Origin: Algoriphagus sp. NG3
Lineage (GTDB): Bacteria > Bacteroidota > Bacteroidia > Cytophagales > Cyclobacteriaceae
Length of the DNA stretch: 64,000 nucleotides
Direction: 5' to 3'
NCBI RefSeq assembly: GCF_034119865.1
Contig: NZ_CP139421.1
Location: forward strand, 3,755,001 to 3,819,000
Every line of letters begins with the position of its first letter. Position 1 is the stretch's first letter. The notes under the pieces are model-generated. The model saw nothing but the letters and a program-made list of their open reading frames with translations. It was not told the DNA's origin and did no database searches. This document shows, in pieces, positions 35,833-44,742 of this stretch. The translations under genes and the position numbers were made by a program.

Positions 35833-36441
35833 TTATACTATGTTCCCGTTTACCCAATCAATTTCTTCCTGACGGATGGTATGATTTGAGTCTGGGAAGA
35901 TTAACAATTTCACCTTTGCACCCATCCTGCTCAGTAGGGTTTCGGATTCTTTAATTCTGGAAAGAGGCACGTGTATATCCTTTTCACTGCTTCCTATGAA
36001 GATTTGGGTACCTCCAAAATCGCCGGAATATTTATTAGGCTGAATCTCTTCACCAATCAATCCCCCGGTAAAAGCAATCACTCCACCAAATTTGCAGGCA
36101 TTTTGCGCGGCAAATTCCAGACTCAAACATGCACCCTGAGAAAATCCGATGAGCAATATATTTTCCGGAGAAATTCCAGCATCAGCAATTTGATTCCAAG
36201 TTGTCTTAATAGCTCCCAAAGATGAGGCTAAAGCAGCTTGATTGGCTTGATCAGGAGCCATGAAACTATAGGGATACCAAGTACCTCCAGCAGCTTCTGG
36301 TGCCAACAAAGCATAATCATCAAGCCTGAGATGTTGCGCAAGCGAAAGAATACTCGCTGCGCTTGCACCTCTTCCATGGATCAATATTGCCGCCTTTTTA
36401 GCCTCCGCTAATGGAACACCAGCTGTTTTCACTTTAGTCAT
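35833..36441 (-). CDS. Phospholipase/carboxylesterase-family alpha/beta hydrolase
   Basis: A 202-residue cytoplasmic serine hydrolase of the small carboxylesterase type. The oxyanion stretch AAILIHGRGAS, the nucleophile elbow GFSQGA (Ser), SSEKDIHVP (Asp) and FPDSNHTIRQEE (His) give a full triad. It overlaps the preceding dioxygenase gene by 8 bases. The same pair, hydrolase plus ring-cleaving dioxygenase, occurs in the MhqR-controlled quinone-response genes of Bacillus subtilis (MhqD with MhqO/MhqE). A role in detoxifying aromatic or electrophilic compounds is therefore inferred. Confidence 0.86.
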   Translation of the reverse strand: MTKVKTAGVPLAEAKKAAILIHGRGASAASILSLAQHLRLDDYALLAPEAAGGTWYPYSFMAPDQANQAALASSLGAIKTTWNQIADAGISPENILLIGFSQGACLSLEFAAQNACKFGGVIAFTGGLIGEEIQPNKYSGDFGGTQIFIGSSEKDIHVPLSRIKESETLLSRMGAKVKLLIFPDSNHTIRQEEIDWVNGNIV

Positions 36442-37384
36442 ATGCTTCTACGGTTAACTTTACCGGAATCAAACTCTCTTCTATTCTTTCTCGGTCGGGT
36501 TCAGCCCATTCCGGCAGCTTGATCAATTCGCCCAAGTGAGCTTCATCCTCATCAATTGCAAATCCAGGTTCATCGGTTGCTACTTCAAATAACACCCCGC
36601 CCGGTTCCCGGAAATAAATGGAGGTAAAGTAATTCCGGTCTATTACCTCAGTCACTTGGTATCCGTTTTCCGTCAACATGTCCCGCACTTCCAGTTGCGA
36701 AGCTGCATCAGCCGTTCTGAAAGCAATATGATGGATAGTACCGGCGCTTTGTGTGCCGCGATTACCCGATTTATCAATTACGATATCCACTAAATCTCCG
36801 GGCTTGCCTTGGGTACCATATCGGTACCTTCCATTTTCTTCTCCGATAAACCGATAATCCATATGCTCAGTCAGCAATTTTTCAGTCTGATCCTTCGTCT
36901 TAAGATTTAATGTAGCCCCATAAAATCCTTTAATGGAATGCTCAATAGGCACATTGCCATAAGTCCAGCCGCTTCTATCATCCTGATCATTAGCCACCAA
37001 TTCAATTCCCATGCTATCGTGATCTTCAAAGCGGATCAACCGCTCACCAAAGCGGGTCAAAACATCAGAAACAGGTATGCTGTATTTTCTGAGTCTCTCG
37101 ATCCAATAATCCAAAGAGTCAACTGAGACAGAAAAGGCAGTGTAAGTCACTTCACCAGTCCCTTTGGTACCTTTGCGGGCTCCGGTAAAGGGAAACGTGG
37201 TAAATACCGTCCCTGGCCTTCCAAGCTCATCTCCAAAATAGAAATGATAGACTCCTGGGGCATCAAAATTCACCGTCTTCTTCACCAGTCTCAAGCCAAG
37301 TACTCCTGTGTAGAAATCAATATTAGCCTGAGGGTTTCCCGCTATTGCAGTGATGTGGTGGATTCCTGTGATCAATGGTTTCAT
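36434..37384 (-). CDS. Ring-cleaving dioxygenase, VOC superfamily (MhqO-like)
   Basis: The 316-residue product has two vicinal-oxygen-chelate halves. The first opens GIHHITAIAGNPQANIDFY. The second begins GTIHHIAFRTADAASQ and ends GGVLFEVATDEPGF, supplying the His and Glu metal ligands. The YTGVLGLRLVKKTVNFDAP stretch is typical of the MhqO/MhqA/MhqE branch, thought to open hydroquinone or catechol rings. It is followed with an 8-base overlap by the esterase gene. The upstream yceI-like gene is separated by a hairpin, so read-through or a separate promoter is needed. Confidence 0.9.
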   Translation of the reverse strand: MKPLITGIHHITAIAGNPQANIDFYTGVLGLRLVKKTVNFDAPGVYHFYFGDELGRPGTVFTTFPFTGARKGTKGTGEVTYTAFSVSVDSLDYWIERLRKYSIPVSDVLTRFGERLIRFEDHDSMGIELVANDQDDRSGWTYGNVPIEHSIKGFYGATLNLKTKDQTEKLLTEHMDYRFIGEENGRYRYGTQGKPGDLVDIVIDKSGNRGTQSAGTIHHIAFRTADAASQLEVRDMLTENGYQVTEVIDRNYFTSIYFREPGGVLFEVATDEPGFAIDEDEAHLGELIKLPEWAEPDRERIEESLIPVKLTVEAYD

Positions 37385-37456
37385 GATTGGTATGGAAAAT
37401 GGTTGTTTAGAATCGATACTTTATGAGCTTAAGTCAATAAGCCATTTAATTATAGA

Positions 37457-37487
37457 AACCTTCGAGGCCTTAAAGACCTCAAAGGTT
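37457..37487 (-). terminator. Hairpin between the yceI-like and dioxygenase genes
   Basis: AACCTTCGAGGCC-TTAAA-GACCTCAAAGGTT folds into an imperfect stem of about 11-12 pairs. On the minus strand it is followed by TCTATAATT and not by a T-run, so it would be a weak terminator. The AACCTTTGAGGTC form looks like a dispersed palindrome; I could not check copy number. Confidence 0.5.
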
Positions 37488-37494
37488 GTGTGAT

Positions 37495-38022
37495 TTAAGC
37501 TTGCTTTACAAGCTGCACACTCAAGATCAGACGTACCTGATCACTCACTACGACGCTACCCGCCTCAGTCACTGCTGACCAAGAAAGACCGAAATCTTTT
37601 CTGTTGATTTTACCTTCGATTTCAAAACCAGCCTTCGTCTGTCCATAAGGGTCAGCTGCCACTCCTCCGAAATCAACATTCAGTTCGGTTTTCTTGGTGG
37701 TATCTCTCAAGGTCAAGTCACCGACTAATTTATAATCTCCTCCCTCATTGACGATCTTTCCATCAAAAGACAAGTTAGGATGATTCTCTGCATCAAAGAA
37801 ATCTGCAGACTTCAAGTGGGCATCCCTATCGGATTGATTGGTGTCTATGCTGTCAATGTCAGCAGTAAATGAAACACTGGCTCCATCAAAATCATCAGAA
37901 TTGCTTTCTGCACTGCCTTCAAATTTTCTGAAATAGCCAGTTACTGTAGAAATCACCAAGTGCTTTACTTTAAATGATACTTCAGAGTGTGTAGGGTCGA
38001 TAATCCATTTTGTAGTACTCAT
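37495..38022 (-). CDS. YceI-like lipocalin-fold protein, cytoplasmic form
   Basis: A 175-residue YceI family protein: KWIIDPTHSEVSFKVKHLVIS at the start, GYFRKFEGSAES, a central LKSADFFDAENHPNLSF and DLTLRDTTKKTELNVDF, then the LSWSAVTEAGSVVVSDQVRL end. YceI proteins form an extended lipocalin-like barrel that binds isoprenoids or other long hydrophobic molecules, for example polyisoprenoid quinones. Unlike E. coli YceI there is no signal peptide. An operator palindrome lies upstream, shared with marR, so it is probably under the same regulator. Confidence 0.92.
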   Translation of the reverse strand: MSTTKWIIDPTHSEVSFKVKHLVISTVTGYFRKFEGSAESNSDDFDGASVSFTADIDSIDTNQSDRDAHLKSADFFDAENHPNLSFDGKIVNEGGDYKLVGDLTLRDTTKKTELNVDFGGVAADPYGQTKAGFEIEGKINRKDFGLSWSAVTEAGSVVVSDQVRLILSVQLVKQA

Positions 38023-38060
38023 AATTTTAATTGTTTTTGTTGAAATTTTATTTGTATTGA

Positions 38061-38082
38061 TATTTAATGTATAGACATTTAT
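38061..38082. promoter_or_regulatory. MarR-type operator, copy 2 (upstream of the yceI-like gene)
   Basis: The core ATGTATAGACAT (38067-38078) is the palindrome found upstream of marR with a single changed base. It is preceded by the same TATTTA. It lies about 45 bases before the yceI-like ATG. Confidence 0.65.
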
Positions 38083-38095
38083 TTTTTTAAATTTT

Positions 38096-38548
38096 TTACC
38101 CCCTCAATTTATCAAGCAACTCATTCATCTTCCCCACTTCCTCCTCATTGAGGTGAAGTAATTGCTTGTTCGCCGCTTCAATCCTTACCTGCAAATCTCC
38201 CAATAGATTCAGTCCCTTGTCTGTAATTAATATATCGACTTGGCGACGATCCGTGGGGCATTCCCTCCTTTCAACAAGATGTTTAGCTTTTAGCTTATCA
38301 ACTAATCTGCTAGCATTGGACATTTTGTTTAACATTCGATCTTGAATAGAAGAAACCGTCGTAGGCACACCATTCTGCCCCCGCAAAATCCGCAGAACAT
38401 TATATTGCTCTGGAGAAAGATCAAAAGGCTTCAATAAACTATTTTGAGCTGACACCAGGTAGCTATGGGTATAAAGAAGATTTACGACCAATTTATTATA
38501 AGGATCTTTAAATTCTTTTTGTTTGATAGCTTCTTCCAGGCTTCCCAT
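38096..38548 (-). CDS. MarR family transcriptional regulator
   Basis: A 150-residue winged-helix regulator, starting at the ATG at 38548 (MGSLEEAIKQKEF). The frame remains open to an ATG at 38602, but the extra 18 codons run through an operator palindrome, so the shorter start is chosen. The fold is visible as LSPEQYNVLRILRGQ, TVSSIQDRMLNKMSNASRLVDKL (recognition helix) and the wing ERRECPTDRRQVDILIT. It is probably a repressor of itself, the yceI-like gene and perhaps the dioxygenase-esterase pair. The single cysteine in the wing (CPTDRR) could sense thiol-reactive quinones, which is inference. Confidence 0.92.
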   Translation of the reverse strand: MGSLEEAIKQKEFKDPYNKLVVNLLYTHSYLVSAQNSLLKPFDLSPEQYNVLRILRGQNGVPTTVSSIQDRMLNKMSNASRLVDKLKAKHLVERRECPTDRRQVDILITDKGLNLLGDLQVRIEAANKQLLHLNEEEVGKMNELLDKLRG

Positions 38549-38561
38549 ATCTTTGTTTTTG

Positions 38562-38585
38562 TATTTAATGTATATACATGTAAAT
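38562..38585. promoter_or_regulatory. MarR-type operator, copy 1 (upstream of marR)
   Basis: A perfect 12-bp palindrome ATGTATATACAT (38568-38579) flanked by TATTTA and GTAAAT. It lies 14 bases before the chosen marR start. Together with copy 2 it defines a likely binding consensus ATGTATANACAT with T/A-rich flanks. Confidence 0.7.
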
Positions 38586-38869
38586 CTAACAAAAGGTTTC
38601 ATTACGTGTGAATATTTTTAAAAAAATGTGGTATCCGGCAGCGGCACCTTCTCCACTACTCTTATAATTTAAACGGGGGAGCTTTTCAAAAAATTTGTGG
38701 CTGAGACAGATGAAGAGCGTTTCGAGTGTAAAAACCCAACATATTGAAGGAATCTAGGACAGAAAATAGCCTAAAATCATATAGATGTTTGCAGAAATAT
38801 ATTATGCATACTCTATCTCGCAGATTGCCTTACTACGGAAATTCTATTGTATAACCTTATCTACAAGAA
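38586..38869. other. Gene-free stretch between marR and the alpha/beta hydrolase gene
   Basis: I see no credible gene here on either strand, only short unrelated frames. The leftward marR promoter must lie at its left end; a TTTTG (near 38590-38600) is a candidate -33 box but spacing to a -7 box is poor. No hairpin of note was found. Confidence 0.4.
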
Positions 38870-39670
38870 TCAACTCTTCTCAATCAACCAATCTCCCAAG
38901 AGACGGTTTATTTCCTTGGGTTTTTCTATACAGCTACTGTGTCCTGCTCCAGGGATCAAGTGCAATTTTGATTTGGGTATGCCCATCTGTATGAATTTTG
39001 CCTTTACCGGAGTGGTAGCTATATCCTCATCCCCCACTACTATCATGGTAGGGCAAGTTATTCTTCCTATTTCTGCTTCTACACCTTTTCTATAAATGAC
39101 TCCATCCACTGCTTTGCAGACACTTTTTTTATTAGACTTCAATTCTGTCTTCCAAAACTCAATTTTCTCAGAATTCAGTGGATCATTTAGCCAGCTCTCG
39201 GCAAACATGATTTTCATTACTTTCCGAACTACCGGCGGCACTATTCCCAGCCACCTCACTATACCATTAAGTGCTTTATACTTGGGCAGGTTTTCTACAG
39301 GCTCAGCATTTGCAGAAGTTTCCAGTAACATCAGACTTTTAATCTTCTCCGGGAATCGAGAAGCCAGCCTCATCCCTATAAACCCTCCCATGGAAAGCCC
39401 CGCAAAATGAACAGGGCCACCACACAATTTACAGATTAATTCCGCGGCATCGTCTGTCAACGTATCCATATCAAAAGGACCTGTCACCTCACTTTGGCCT
39501 TGCCCTCTGTGATCATAGGCAATCACCCTGAAACGGGACTGAAGGAATTCGATTTGGTCTCGAAACATTCTATGACTCCATAATAAACCATGGGAAAACA
39601 CAATAGTTTCCTCTCCTTTTCCGTGATCTACATAGAAAATATCCACTCCATTTACATTGATTTTAGGCAT
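38870..39670 (-). CDS. Alpha/beta hydrolase
   Basis: A 266-residue cytoplasmic hydrolase of the 3-oxoadipate enol-lactonase/epoxide hydrolase-like group. The oxyanion motif is FSHGLLWSHRMF, then AYDHRGQGQSE, the nucleophile elbow AGLSMGGFIG (Ser), the acid in VVGDEDIATTP (Asp) and the base in PGAGHSSCIEKP (His). The triad is complete. The physiological substrate is unknown. It is a single-gene unit; its 5' leader contains a short inverted repeat. Confidence 0.88.
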   Translation of the reverse strand: MPKINVNGVDIFYVDHGKGEETIVFSHGLLWSHRMFRDQIEFLQSRFRVIAYDHRGQGQSEVTGPFDMDTLTDDAAELICKLCGGPVHFAGLSMGGFIGMRLASRFPEKIKSLMLLETSANAEPVENLPKYKALNGIVRWLGIVPPVVRKVMKIMFAESWLNDPLNSEKIEFWKTELKSNKKSVCKAVDGVIYRKGVEAEIGRITCPTMIVVGDEDIATTPVKAKFIQMGIPKSKLHLIPGAGHSSCIEKPKEINRLLGDWLIEKS

Positions 39671-39959
39671 TGGCTTACATGCTAGGGAGCATTTTGCCCG
39701 CAGAGGGAGGGAAGGTGCTCCAATTTAAATTCAGTTACTTTTGATGGGCTCATTCCAGAAATGTAAATATCCTAACAGATTTACTTTAGAACTTACATTT
39801 CTTTAAATGTCATAAAACTGCATGCCTCATAAACCATACCTTCTTTGGATCATGCAGCTTATTATTTCAATAATATCCTCTAGATCAATAAACCCTTTCA
39901 AACGTAGGTCTAAACTTCAAGGAATATTTCATAATCTAAAAAATTAAAGCGCATAAAAA
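39671..39959. other. Gene-free stretch between the hydrolase gene and fabI
   Basis: Nothing coding is supported. Near the left end GGAGCA (39686-39691) and TGCTCC (39716-39721) could pair in the leader of the leftward hydrolase mRNA, enclosing a purine-rich/GC segment. The rest is AT-rich and shows no promoter match on the minus strand. Confidence 0.4.
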
Positions 39960-39984
39960 AAGCCCTAGGAGTACCCCAGGGCTT
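39960..39984 (-). terminator. fabI terminator
   Basis: AAGCCCTAGG-AGTAC-CCCAGGGCTT forms a 9-10-bp GC-rich stem with one bulge. On the minus strand it is followed by a run of T (the A-run at 39955-39961). It stands 20 bases after the fabI stop. Confidence 0.82.
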
Positions 39985-40004
39985 CATTTTTAAAGTAAAA
40001 GAGA

Positions 40005-40820
40005 TTAAAGATCCTTGAACTTCTCCATGATATCTTCTGAAATTCCAGTGAACGAATACCCGCCATCGTGGAATAAATTCTGCATGGTGACAAGCCTGGT
40101 GTAATCGGAAAACATAGTCACAATGTACTCAGCACAAGCTTCTGCTGAAGCATTACCCAGTGGAGATAGTGCCTCTGCAAAATTGTAAAATGAATCAAAT
40201 CCTCCGATTCCAGTTCCAGCCGTAGTTTTGGTAGGTGACTGGGAGATGGTATTTACCCTAACTTTTTTGAGTTTACCAAATCTATATCCATAACCGCGCG
40301 CTATGCTTTCAAGCAGCGCTTTGGCATCTGCCATATCTGTGTAAAAAGGAAAAACTTTCTGTGCTGCAATGTAAGAAAGACCTACAATCGATCCCCACTC
40401 ATTCATGACGTCCTGCTTCTCGGCTACTTGCATCATTTTGTGAAAAGAAACGGCTGACACATCGTAGGACTTCATGGCCCAGTCGTAGTTTAGATCTCCG
40501 TACGATCTTCCTTTTCTGATATTCGGGGACATGCCGATAGAATGTAGAAGAAAATCAAAATTTCCTCCCAAATATTCTTTAGCTTCTGAATAAAGTTTTT
40601 CTATGTCTTCTGTACTGGTGGCATCCGCAGGTATCACAATGGTATCGCATTCCTTTGCGAGATCATTGATAGCGCCCATTCTCATCGCGATAGGTGCATT
40701 GGTCAATACAAACCTTGCTCCTTGTTCTTTCGCTTTAAGCGCTGTTTTCCAAGCAATTGAATTCTCATCTAGTGCACCGGTAATGATTCCCAGTTTTCCT
40801 TTAAGCAAATTTTCTGGCAT
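40005..40820 (-). CDS. fabI: Enoyl-[acyl-carrier-protein] reductase FabI
   Basis: FabI reduces the enoyl-ACP double bond with NADH in the last step of each fatty-acid elongation cycle. The product (271 residues from the ATG at 40820) starts MPENLLKGKLGIITGALDE, then NSIAWKTAL, the FabI form of the nucleotide-binding loop. The active-site Tyr and Lys appear in FYTDMADAKALLESIARGYG (Tyr-X6-Lys). NTISQSPTKTTAGTGI provides the substrate loop. The frame also allows a start 7 codons upstream, but MPEN(L/LKGK) matches the family start better. Confidence 0.95.
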   Translation of the reverse strand: MPENLLKGKLGIITGALDENSIAWKTALKAKEQGARFVLTNAPIAMRMGAINDLAKECDTIVIPADATSTEDIEKLYSEAKEYLGGNFDFLLHSIGMSPNIRKGRSYGDLNYDWAMKSYDVSAVSFHKMMQVAEKQDVMNEWGSIVGLSYIAAQKVFPFYTDMADAKALLESIARGYGYRFGKLKKVRVNTISQSPTKTTAGTGIGGFDSFYNFAEALSPLGNASAEACAEYIVTMFSDYTRLVTMQNLFHDGGYSFTGISEDIMEKFKDL

Positions 40821-40852
40821 ATAGCTAGGGGGTTGTTTCAAAAATTATTGTT

Positions 40853-40860
40853 CAAAAATA
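40853..40860 (-). promoter_or_regulatory. Likely -7 element of the fabI promoter
   Basis: TATTTTTG on the minus strand fits TAnnTTTG and lies 32 bases before the chosen ATG. The matching -33 box is weak (GTTC at the expected place). Confidence 0.45.
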
Positions 40861-40905
40861 GGAAAAAAATAATCATTTGAACCTCTAATTTGCTGTATTG
40901 ACTCC

Positions 40906-42558
40906 CTACAGCCTTAGCAACTCCTTGGCACTTTCTATTGCAGAGGCAGAAGGTGTGGCACCTGAGATCATTTTAGCCAGTTCAAGCACCCGCTCTTCCT
41001 GACTAAGTAACTTGATTTTACTCACTGTTTTTTCAGATGAATTATCCTTGTAAACGTAATAATGCAAGTCTCCCTGTCCTGCCACTTGCGGCAAATGCGT
41101 AATACATATCACCTGGTGCTTCTTGGAAATCTCCTGCATCATGGCTACCATCTTCAAAGCTACTTCTCCAGAAATACCGGTATCAATTTCATCAAAAATC
41201 AAAGTAGGCATGGCCATTTTATCAGCCATTAAATACTTGATGGCAAAGAGAAGTCTGGAGAATTCTCCTCCTGACGCTACCCGCTTCAAAGGCTGGGGCG
41301 AAGAACCTTTATTGGCAGAAAACATCAACTCTATTTCATCCACCCCGTTGATGGATAATTCGGTGGAATTATGCTCTAAAACGACTTTAGAATTCTCCAT
41401 ACCCAATCCTGCCAATAGACTCTCCAACGACCTCTGAAAGTCAATAAAACTCGCCAACCTTTTTCTGCTGAGAGCTTTTGCTGAACTAGATGCTTTGCTC
41501 CTACTACTTTCCAGCTCACTCTTCGCCTTTGCTAGCGTTTCATCCAAATTTTGAAACTGGAAAACTTTATCTGCCAGTTCCTTCTCCAGCACGATCAGCT
41601 CTTCCACCGAGGTCACCCCATGCTTCTTCTGAAGTTGGTAGATTTTGCTCAACCTATCTCTGATTTCATCCAAGCGTCCAAAATCCACTTCCACTTTGCC
41701 CTCCTCATCAGCAAGTGTCTCTTCTATATCTTTCAACTCAATGTTTACTACTTGAAAACGCTCCTTCAGGGAAGAATACACCTGAGCAAACCGCTCTAAT
41801 GATTGCATTCCCTGCTGAACTTGTGACATTCCCTGACTGATCCCGAATTGCTCATCCTGAAAGAGATTCAACATTTCATTGATCTTCAACTTAATCTCCT
41901 CAGCATTTTCCAAAATTTCCTGCATGGATTCCAGTTCCGCCTGCTCCCCTTCTTTCAATCCCAATACGCTCAATTCTTCCAATTGAAACTGGTTGAAATC
42001 CGCTTCTTTCTGGAGTTCAATAGATCTCTTGCTCAACTCGTTGAAATCCTTCTGGGTTTTTAGGAATATTTTATAATCTGCGTGATACTGCATAAGTTCT
42101 TCCTGAGTCTGGGCAAAAGCATCTACCAATTTCAATTGATAACTCCCCTCTCCTAGCTGCAGTGTATCATGCTGAGAATGTACGTCCATGAGAAAGCTCC
42201 CTAGGTTCTTTAGAGCATCCAACAAGACGGGAGTGTCATTTACGAATGACCTTGATTTTCCTGCTGGGCTGATTTCTCTCCGAATAATACAGGTTGGCTC
42301 ATAATCCAGTTCTGCCTGATCAAAAAACTCTTTGAGACCATAAGTCCCAACATCAAAAACCCCTTCGATCACACATTTCTTATCAGCGTGAAGTAGAACC
42401 TTGGTGTCCGACCTGTTCCCAAGAAGTAAACCTACTGCTCCTAGCATAATAGACTTCCCGGCTCCAGTTTCACCGGTAATCATACTAAGTGCTGGGCTAG
42501 GCTGCATATGAAGCTGGTCTATCAGAGCATAATTAGAAATGCTTAATGATTTGAGCAT
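40906..42558 (-). CDS. recN: DNA repair protein RecN
   Basis: RecN is an SMC-like ATPase that acts at double-strand breaks and supports RecA-dependent repair. The 550-residue product shows Walker A MITGETGAGKSIMLGAVGLL (about residues 28-47), a central coiled coil (about 150-370), the ABC signature LKRVASGGEFSRLLFAIK and Walker B TLIFDEIDTGISGEVA. It is the last gene of the bamD-rpoZ-coaBC-porD-recN unit and starts 40 bases after porD ends. Confidence 0.96.
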   Translation of the reverse strand: MLKSLSISNYALIDQLHMQPSPALSMITGETGAGKSIMLGAVGLLLGNRSDTKVLLHADKKCVIEGVFDVGTYGLKEFFDQAELDYEPTCIIRREISPAGKSRSFVNDTPVLLDALKNLGSFLMDVHSQHDTLQLGEGSYQLKLVDAFAQTQEELMQYHADYKIFLKTQKDFNELSKRSIELQKEADFNQFQLEELSVLGLKEGEQAELESMQEILENAEEIKLKINEMLNLFQDEQFGISQGMSQVQQGMQSLERFAQVYSSLKERFQVVNIELKDIEETLADEEGKVEVDFGRLDEIRDRLSKIYQLQKKHGVTSVEELIVLEKELADKVFQFQNLDETLAKAKSELESSRSKASSSAKALSRKRLASFIDFQRSLESLLAGLGMENSKVVLEHNSTELSINGVDEIELMFSANKGSSPQPLKRVASGGEFSRLLFAIKYLMADKMAMPTLIFDEIDTGISGEVALKMVAMMQEISKKHQVICITHLPQVAGQGDLHYYVYKDNSSEKTVSKIKLLSQEERVLELAKMISGATPSASAIESAKELLRL

Positions 42559-42598
42559 GGATCAACAATTTCGTTTTGGCAAAACTAAAAAATCGAGC

Positions 42599-43507
42599 TT
42601 AGCTTTTCAGCAGCTCATTATACTTTCTCGCATTATTGGGATCGACTTCCAAGAGCAATTCGACAATTTCCGTCCTGATTTCTAAGGGAGCATTTTTCAT
42701 TATAGCGGCGATTTCATCACTTTTGGCATCCATAAAAGATATGACAAAGATCCCATTAGGCTGAATTTTATTTGTTTCAGCCAAAATCCTTAGTGCTTCC
42801 AGCATATTAGAATATGCTTCTTCGGGGTCGACCTGAAGTATATCCAATCCCTGACGATGGTATAAATAATACGCATCCCGAATCACTGAAAACACAGACG
42901 ATATATAGATGTCATTGTTTAAGGCATAGCGATTTCTACGATCAGATGCATTTTGTGCCCATCCCGCACGCCCGGATTGCTGTGCATTGTTTACAATATC
43001 ATTTGCAGCCGCAAAGAATTCCTCCCCACCACGGCTTGCGAATGAGTCATAATCCAGGCCTAAAGCTATCTGGGCATAAAATGCCAGCAATGAACTGATA
43101 TTGTTCAAATAAGTGAACCGGTTGAATTCCAAGGGTTGAGACTCAATGTAATCAAAGTTCCAATTCCTATCCGCAAAGTTGAAAATCAGGCTTTCATAAT
43201 TAGTACCATATACGGGTCTTACCGTCTGAATCTGTACCGTGGCATTGAATGTCCCGACTTGAGGCACATCATTTATGGTGATCAGCAAATTCCCTTTAAT
43301 CCTCTCCTCAGGTCGAAATTCATCTGTAGTCCAGGATCGACCATTGAGAAACTGCTCAAATGCAGTTTTCATCTGCTCAAAAATGTCCGTATTCTGAATT
43401 CTCGCACGATCGCTATTGATGATCACTGTAAAGTTTAACTCCTGAGAGAATCCATATAGCGATTGGAAGATCAGAATAAGTAGAAAAATTCCTTTTTTCA
43501 TAGACAT
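42599..43507 (-). CDS. porD: Type IX secretion component PorD (DUF4835 family)
   Basis: A 302-residue exported protein with a signal peptide (MSMKKGIFLLILIFQSLYGFSQ). It continues ELNFTVIINSDRARIQNTDIFEQMKTAFEQFLNGRSWT, then LLITINDVPQVGTFNATVQIQTVRPVYGTNYES and FNFADRNWNFDY, the family pattern of DUF4835/PorD. PorD is associated with the type IX secretion apparatus of Bacteroidota. Its place between coaBC and recN is conserved in this phylum, as I recall. The window's sorting-domain protein (46056) is a possible cargo of the same system. Confidence 0.88.
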   Translation of the reverse strand: MSMKKGIFLLILIFQSLYGFSQELNFTVIINSDRARIQNTDIFEQMKTAFEQFLNGRSWTTDEFRPEERIKGNLLITINDVPQVGTFNATVQIQTVRPVYGTNYESLIFNFADRNWNFDYIESQPLEFNRFTYLNNISSLLAFYAQIALGLDYDSFASRGGEEFFAAANDIVNNAQQSGRAGWAQNASDRRNRYALNNDIYISSVFSVIRDAYYLYHRQGLDILQVDPEEAYSNMLEALRILAETNKIQPNGIFVISFMDAKSDEIAAIMKNAPLEIRTEIVELLLEVDPNNARKYNELLKS

Positions 43508-43529
43508 AAAAATAAGGAAATATCTGCGC

Positions 43530-44738
43530 TCAAACCCACACGGGAATATTTTTGATTTGGTCTAAGATAAGATTGGCAATTTGATTTTTGGGAGCAACCT
43601 CCGACTCAATCATTAATCCCGAAGCATGGAAAATCCGAACTTTGTTGGTGTCTAGCTGAAACCCAGCCCCGGATTCCTTCATGGAATTCAAAACAATCAT
43701 ATCAAAATTCTTTTTAGCAAGTTTTTTCTTAGCGTTATCTATCTCATTCTCTGTCTCCAAGGCAAATCCCACATGAAGCTGGTCTGCTCTTTTTTTCTCC
43801 CCCAGACTAGCGGCAATGTCCACATTCTTCACCAAATTGATTACTAATGAAGTTTCATTTTTCTTGATTTTCTCGGGAGCAATCTCAGCCGGTGCGTAGT
43901 CTGCTACGGCTGCGGCAAAAACACAGATATCCATTTGTCCATGTAAGGAAAGTGATTCTTCATACATTTCCTTAGCTGACCTCACATCTTTCCAGTGAAA
44001 ACCACTCTTGTCCAGGGCTAGGGATATAGGCCCGGAAACGACGTACACCTCTGCTCCTCTACTCTTAAAAGCGTAAGCCAAAGCGAGTCCCATTTTGCCA
44101 CTGGAATGATTGCTAATATACCTTACAGGATCCAACGCTTCTTGGGTTGGTCCCATGGTAATCAAAACTTTTTTGCCTTGAAAATCATCCTTACCCGAGA
44201 AAAAATCTTGGATTCTGGCTAAAATATGTTCCGGTTCCATCATACGGCCCTGCCCTGTAAGTCCACTGGCAAGCTCACCGGATTCTGCATCCAGCAGGAT
44301 GTTGCCGTAGGATTCTAGTTTACGGATATTGGCAAGCACCGAAGGATGCTGATACATGTCCAAATCCATCGCAGGGGCCATCATCACCGGACATCTGGCA
44401 GACAGGTAAGTAGCTGTAAGCAAATTATCACAAAGCCCATTTGCAAACTTTGCCAAGGTATTGGCACTGATAGGTGCCACCAAAAATAAATCAGCCCATA
44501 GGCCGAGTTCCACATGGTTGTTCCACACACCTGTGTCGTCCTTTCGAAACTGGCTTAGCACAGGTCTTTTGGACAGGGTGGCCAGTGTAAGAGGGGTAAT
44601 AAAATCAAAAGCAGAAGTGCTCATGATGATTTGCACTTCTGCCCCTGCTTTTACTAATATCCGGGTAAGTAAGGCCGACTTGTAAGCAGCTATGCTTCCA
44701 GTCACTCCCAAAATGATTTTCTTACCCGCCAGGCTCAT
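43530..44738 (-). CDS. coaBC: Bifunctional phosphopantothenoylcysteine synthetase/decarboxylase
   Basis: CoaBC catalyses two steps of coenzyme A synthesis: coupling of 4'-phosphopantothenate with cysteine and decarboxylation of the product. The 402-residue product has the FMN-dependent CoaC half (GVTGSIAAYKSALLTRIL at the start, APISANTLAKFANGLCDNLL and MAPAMDLDMYQHP). The CoaB half follows (ITMGPTQEALDPVRYISNHS, then SGKMG, and PAEIAPEKIKKNE). It begins 4 bases after rpoZ. Confidence 0.96.
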   Translation of the reverse strand: MSLAGKKIILGVTGSIAAYKSALLTRILVKAGAEVQIIMSTSAFDFITPLTLATLSKRPVLSQFRKDDTGVWNNHVELGLWADLFLVAPISANTLAKFANGLCDNLLTATYLSARCPVMMAPAMDLDMYQHPSVLANIRKLESYGNILLDAESGELASGLTGQGRMMEPEHILARIQDFFSGKDDFQGKKVLITMGPTQEALDPVRYISNHSSGKMGLALAYAFKSRGAEVYVVSGPISLALDKSGFHWKDVRSAKEMYEESLSLHGQMDICVFAAAVADYAPAEIAPEKIKKNETSLVINLVKNVDIAASLGEKKRADQLHVGFALETENEIDNAKKKLAKKNFDMIVLNSMKESGAGFQLDTNKVRIFHASGLMIESEVAPKNQIANLILDQIKNIPVWV

Positions 44739-44742
44739 AGAA

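Noticed and set aside
38549..38602. N-terminal extension of the MarR regulator
   Set aside because: The 18 codons translate the operator palindrome; family members begin close to MGSLEEAIKQ.
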